Below, piece after piece: positions 61,033-64,000 of a stretch of 64,000 nucleotides of DNA (position 1 is its first letter; every line of letters begins with the position of its first letter). Both the position numbers and the translations under genes were made by a program. Source of the stretch: UBA964 sp031382085 (GTDB taxonomy: Bacteria > Pseudomonadota > Gammaproteobacteria > Steroidobacterales > Steroidobacteraceae); the NCBI GenBank assembly GCA_031382085.1, contig JANMYM010000027.1, positions 1 to 64,000 on the forward strand, read 5' to 3'. The notes beneath the pieces are model-generated. The model saw nothing but the letters and a program-made list of their open reading frames with translations. It had not been told where the DNA came from and made no database searches.

Positions 61033-63204
61033 ATGGCAACAACAAAAGAATTGAAACTGGCGGCACCGTGGTTGCAGTTCGATGCAACCGCCGCCGACTG
61101 GGATGATCTCGGCGCCCCTGAGCTGCGCAGGATGCTCAACCATATGCATATCATCCGCGCGTTCGAAGAGGGGATGCTGCAGCTGGACCGCGATGGGCTG
61201 GCGCACGGTCCCGTGCACGTCAGTATCGGACAGGAAGGCGCGATGGTCGCTGTTTTGTCCAGCCTCGGCAGCAGCGATCTGGTCAATGGGTCGCATCGTG
61301 GCCATCACGTTTTTCTTGCCAAGTGCCTGTCGCATGTGGGCGACTCGCCGCAGGCGATCGACGAACTCGTCTACCGCACCATGGCCGAAATCATGGGTTT
61401 GAGTCCGGGCTTTTGTGAGGGCCGAGGTGGCTCCATGCACTTGCGATGGGACGAGGCCGGCGTTATCGGCACGAACGCAATCGTCGGTGGCGGTGTGCCG
61501 TTGGCTAACGGTGCCGCCTGGTCACTCAAACGCGACGGCAAAAATCACGTCGCATTCACCTGCTTTGGCGACGGCTCGTGCCATATCGGAAATGTACTTG
61601 AATCACTGAATCTGGCCGCGCTTTACAACCTGCCTATCTGCTTCCTGATCGAGAACAATCAATACGCGGTTTCAACCACTTTGGCGGAAGAAGCGCGCGA
61701 GACACGGATGTCGTCCCGTGGCCTTTCCTACGGAATTCCGTCTTTTCGCGTTGATGGTATGAATCCGATCGCCACACGCAAAGCCGCCGAGCATGTCATT
61801 GACCTGCTTCGCAAAGGCAAGGGTCCGGCCGTACTCGAAGTCGACGTCTATCGGTATTACCACCATAGCGGCGGGCTGCCTGGCAGCGCATTCGGCTACC
61901 GGACTAAGGAAGAGGAGCAGGCGGCACGCGCGCGCGATCCACTGGACATGCTGGAGCGCGGCTTGCTCGAACGACAATGGATCCGTGACGACGAGCTCGA
62001 AACCATCAAGAGGAATGCCGCTGCTTGCGTGAACGCCGCGGCGAATCGTCTGACCGAACCGGCCGGCGGCGGCGGCAAACGCAAGATCGTGGACTCGCTC
62101 TGGCCTGACGTCAGTTTTCGCGACCAGGGATTACGCGGCGACTTGTCGGAATTCAACGGCATCGAATTCGTCGAGCTGGAAACCTATGGTGGCAAGACGG
62201 AGCAAGTCAAGTTCATCGACTTCATGGCCAAAGCGATGGTGCGCCGCTTCGAAACCGACGAGCGCTTGTTCGTTCTGGGTGAAGATGTTCACAAGTTACG
62301 GGGTGGTACTAACGGCGCAACCAAGGGGCTCCCGGAACGCTGGCCAGATCGCTGCATACCCGCACCCATCGCTGAACATGGCTTTGTCGGTCTTTGCGGG
62401 GGTGTCGCAATGGTCGGCAAGTATCGCCCGATCGTCGAACTCATGTACCCGGATTTCAGCCTGGTTGCCGCCGATCAGCTTTTTAACCAGATCGCCAAGG
62501 CGCGGCATATGTTCGGCGGCAAGTCGCCCGTACCGCTGGTCTTGCGAACCAAGGTTGCGCTTGGCAGTGGCTACGGTTCACAGCATTCCATGGATCCCGC
62601 AGGTTTGTTCGCGATGTGGCCCGGATGGAGAATAGTCGCACCGTCGACGCCTTTCGATTACGTCGGACTGATGAATTCGGCGCTGCGCTGCGAAGATCCG
62701 GTCATGGTCATAGAACATGTGCAGCTGTACAACACCAGTGGCATCGGAACGGTGCAGGACTACGATTACTTCATACCGATCGGCAAGGCCAAGGTCGTGC
62801 GTTCGGGCGGGACCTTTACGGTCCTCAGCTACTTGACGATGGTCGACAAAGCGGTCCGCGCTGCGGAACAACTCGGAATTGACGCAGAGATTATCGATCT
62901 CCGCTCGCTCGATCGCGGCAGTCTCGATTGGGAAACGATTGGTGCGAGCGTCAGGAAAACCAATCACGTCGTGCTGCTGGAGCAAGGCCCTTTGACGGCG
63001 TCGTACGGCGCCATGGTGACCGATGAGTTGCAACGCCGCTTCTTCGACTATCTCGATCACCCGGTGCAACGAATCCATGGCGGCGAAGCGTCGCCCAGCG
63101 TCTCGAAAGTCCTTGAGCGATCGGCGTTTGTCGGTGACGAGGAGATTATCCTGGCGTTTCGCAAGATGCTTGCGGACCAAGGTAACGAAGCGAACGCATT
63201 GTGA
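61033..63204 (+). CDS. 2-Oxoacid dehydrogenase E1, fused alpha and beta subunits
   Basis: 723 residues. The alpha half (about 1-370) contains the thiamine diphosphate motif GDGSCHIGNV...NN (FGDGSCHIGN, LIENNQYA) and GRGGSMHL. The beta half (from about 400) contains FIDFMAKAMVRRF, VLGEDVHKLRGG, FVGLCGGVAMVG and VVLLEQGPLTASYGAM. Separate subunits are usual in acetoin and branched-chain complexes; fusions are less common. It decarboxylates a 2-oxoacid or acetoin-like ketone and passes the acyl group to the lipoyl E2 that begins downstream. Confidence 0.92.
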   Translation: MATTKELKLAAPWLQFDATAADWDDLGAPELRRMLNHMHIIRAFEEGMLQLDRDGLAHGPVHVSIGQEGAMVAVLSSLGSSDLVNGSHRGHHVFLAKCLSHVGDSPQAIDELVYRTMAEIMGLSPGFCEGRGGSMHLRWDEAGVIGTNAIVGGGVPLANGAAWSLKRDGKNHVAFTCFGDGSCHIGNVLESLNLAALYNLPICFLIENNQYAVSTTLAEEARETRMSSRGLSYGIPSFRVDGMNPIATRKAAEHVIDLLRKGKGPAVLEVDVYRYYHHSGGLPGSAFGYRTKEEEQAARARDPLDMLERGLLERQWIRDDELETIKRNAAACVNAAANRLTEPAGGGGKRKIVDSLWPDVSFRDQGLRGDLSEFNGIEFVELETYGGKTEQVKFIDFMAKAMVRRFETDERLFVLGEDVHKLRGGTNGATKGLPERWPDRCIPAPIAEHGFVGLCGGVAMVGKYRPIVELMYPDFSLVAADQLFNQIAKARHMFGGKSPVPLVLRTKVALGSGYGSQHSMDPAGLFAMWPGWRIVAPSTPFDYVGLMNSALRCEDPVMVIEHVQLYNTSGIGTVQDYDYFIPIGKAKVVRSGGTFTVLSYLTMVDKAVRAAEQLGIDAEIIDLRSLDRGSLDWETIGASVRKTNHVVLLEQGPLTASYGAMVTDELQRRFFDYLDHPVQRIHGGEASPSVSKVLERSAFVGDEEIILAFRKMLADQGNEANAL

Positions 63205-63743
63205 GCACAGCAGCCACTGGCTTGCCGGGTCTTCGGGGAACCGATCATGTCGGCTTCACGGTGCCGGACCTTGAAGCGGCGGTCGACTTCTTTGTCAATG
63301 TCATAGGTTGCGAGCCGTTTTACCGGGATGGTCCGTTTCAGTCTGACGATAACTGGATGGCGGTGCATTTGAACGTGCACCCAAAAGCGGTCATTCGGAA
63401 AATTCGCTGGCTGCGATGCAAGAACGGGCCGAACTTTGAGCTATTCCAGTATGAAGCACCGGACCAGCTAACAAGCTCACCCAGGAACAGTGACGTGGGC
63501 GGACATCATCTCGCTTTTTATGTCGACGATTTCGCTACCGCGTTGCGACATCTTGAGCAGCACAACGTTCGCGTACTGGGCGAGCCCACCGTGCGAACTG
63601 CCGGCCCGAATGCCGGACAGACCTGGGTTTACTTTCTTGCGCCCTGGGGCATGCAATTGGAACTCGTCAGCTATCCAGCAGGAAAAGGCTACGAGAAAGA
63701 CTATGCCACCAGACTCTGGCACGCGGCGAAGCCGTCGGCCTGA
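63201..63743 (+). CDS. VOC (glyoxalase-fold) family protein
   Basis: 180 residues from a GTG at 63201 that overlaps the E1 stop (GTGA). Two betaalphabetabetabeta modules are seen: GTDHVGFTVPDLEAAVDFFV with the first metal His, FELFQYEAP with Glu, GGHHLAFYVDDFATALRHLE with His and MQLELVSYP with Glu. This is a complete set for a divalent metal. Members are isomerases, epimerases and extradiol dioxygenases. Its position inside an E1-E2 operon suggests a step producing or consuming the complex's substrate. Confidence 0.9.
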   Translation: MSTAATGLPGLRGTDHVGFTVPDLEAAVDFFVNVIGCEPFYRDGPFQSDDNWMAVHLNVHPKAVIRKIRWLRCKNGPNFELFQYEAPDQLTSSPRNSDVGGHHLAFYVDDFATALRHLEQHNVRVLGEPTVRTAGPNAGQTWVYFLAPWGMQLELVSYPAGKGYEKDYATRLWHAAKPSA

Positions 63744-63772
63744 CAATCGCTTGGAAATTGGGAGAACTAGCA

Positions 63773-64000
63773 GTGCCTACAGCGATACGACTGTCCGCGA
63801 TTGCTTCCGGCTTTGAAGCTGGAACGATCGGCAGCTGGCATAAAGCGGTCGGAGATTCCGTCAAGAAAGGGGAAGTTCTCTTTGACGTTGAAACCGACAA
63901 GGCGGTTGTTGAAGTCGAAGCCGAGGACTCCGGCGTTCTGGGTGCAATCCGGATACCCGCAGGAAGCGAAGCTGTTCCGGTCAATACCGTCGTCGGCTTC
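63773..64000 (+). CDS. Dihydrolipoamide acyltransferase E2, N-terminal lipoyl domain (cut by window edge)
   Basis: The frame is open from a GTG at 63773 to the window end (76 codons), with GGAGA 7 nt before the start. The sequence is a lipoyl domain: IASGFEAGTIGSWHKAVGDS, KKGEVLFDVETDKAVVEVEA with the lipoylated lysine in ETDKA, and EDSGVLGAIRIPAGSEAVPV. It should be the E2 partner of the fused E1. The catalytic domain, and probably an E3, lie beyond the window. Confidence 0.9.
   Translation, partial: MPTAIRLSAIASGFEAGTIGSWHKAVGDSVKKGEVLFDVETDKAVVEVEAEDSGVLGAIRIPAGSEAVPVNTVVGF

Noticed and set aside
1..64000. CRISPR array, tRNA or rRNA genes, insertion sequences, integrase or replication origin
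   Set aside because: No regularly spaced repeats, no cloverleaf-like or rRNA-like stretches, and no transposase or integrase motifs were seen on reading both strands.

Overview
The window looks like a chromosomal segment of a GC-rich soil or freshwater gammaproteobacterium. The evidence is the folA/thyA/lgt/rlmI block, two large TonB-dependent receptors, LysR control and aromatic-acid transporters; an order such as Steroidobacterales or Nevskiales is inference only. No rRNA, tRNA, insertion sequence or CRISPR array was seen. Core block, 1-13.2 kb: a minus-strand run rlmI, lgt, thyA, a SET-domain methyltransferase gene and the 5' end of folA at the left edge. It is followed by a YyaL/SPATA20-type thioredoxin protein, an FMN alpha-hydroxyacid dehydrogenase with a HIT protein, an L,D-transpeptidase facing a YcbK-type peptidase, a PLP basic-amino-acid decarboxylase and a secreted prolyl oligopeptidase. 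Cluster A, 13.2-22 kb: a minus-strand hydroquinone operon. It holds a LysR regulator, both subunits of hydroquinone 1,2-dioxygenase, 4-hydroxymuconic semialdehyde dehydrogenase, a two-subunit CoA-transferase, maleylacetate reductase, a YciI-like protein, a Rieske protein and an MFS carrier. Together they take hydroquinone to 3-oxoadipyl-CoA. Cluster B, 22-41.5 kb: a TonB receptor operon, a taurine/nitrate-type ABC importer, a NicX-like 2,5-dihydroxypyridine dioxygenase with an esterase, membrane proteins with cytochrome b561, and on the plus strand a dipeptidase, two periplasmic proteins of recurring type, an unpaired molybdenum hydroxylase large subunit and a cytochrome c'-like lipoprotein. 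The content suggests catabolism of an N-heteroaromatic compound; the substrate is unknown. Cluster C, 41.5-64 kb: a second TonB receptor operon, a LigM-type O-demethylase, an aromatic-acid carrier, an aldehyde dehydrogenase, an exported FAD enzyme, an exported HD-domain protein, a GMC oxidoreductase with its small subunit, a beta-hydroxyacid dehydrogenase, an M24-fold protein, a succinate-semialdehyde-type dehydrogenase, a fused 2-oxoacid dehydrogenase E1, a VOC protein and the start of a lipoyl E2. Four copies of a 14-bp palindrome (TGCACACGTGTGCA type) in its two divergent promoter regions indicate one regulon, probably for a methoxylated (lignin-related) aromatic. Two patterns cross these regions. 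Small periplasmic DUF6152-like proteins, 'RRIY' proteins and four DUF6644-like membrane proteins recur in three places. The pentamer CTAAC/GTTAG is strongly enriched, and its density falls by more than half to the right of about 41 kb.
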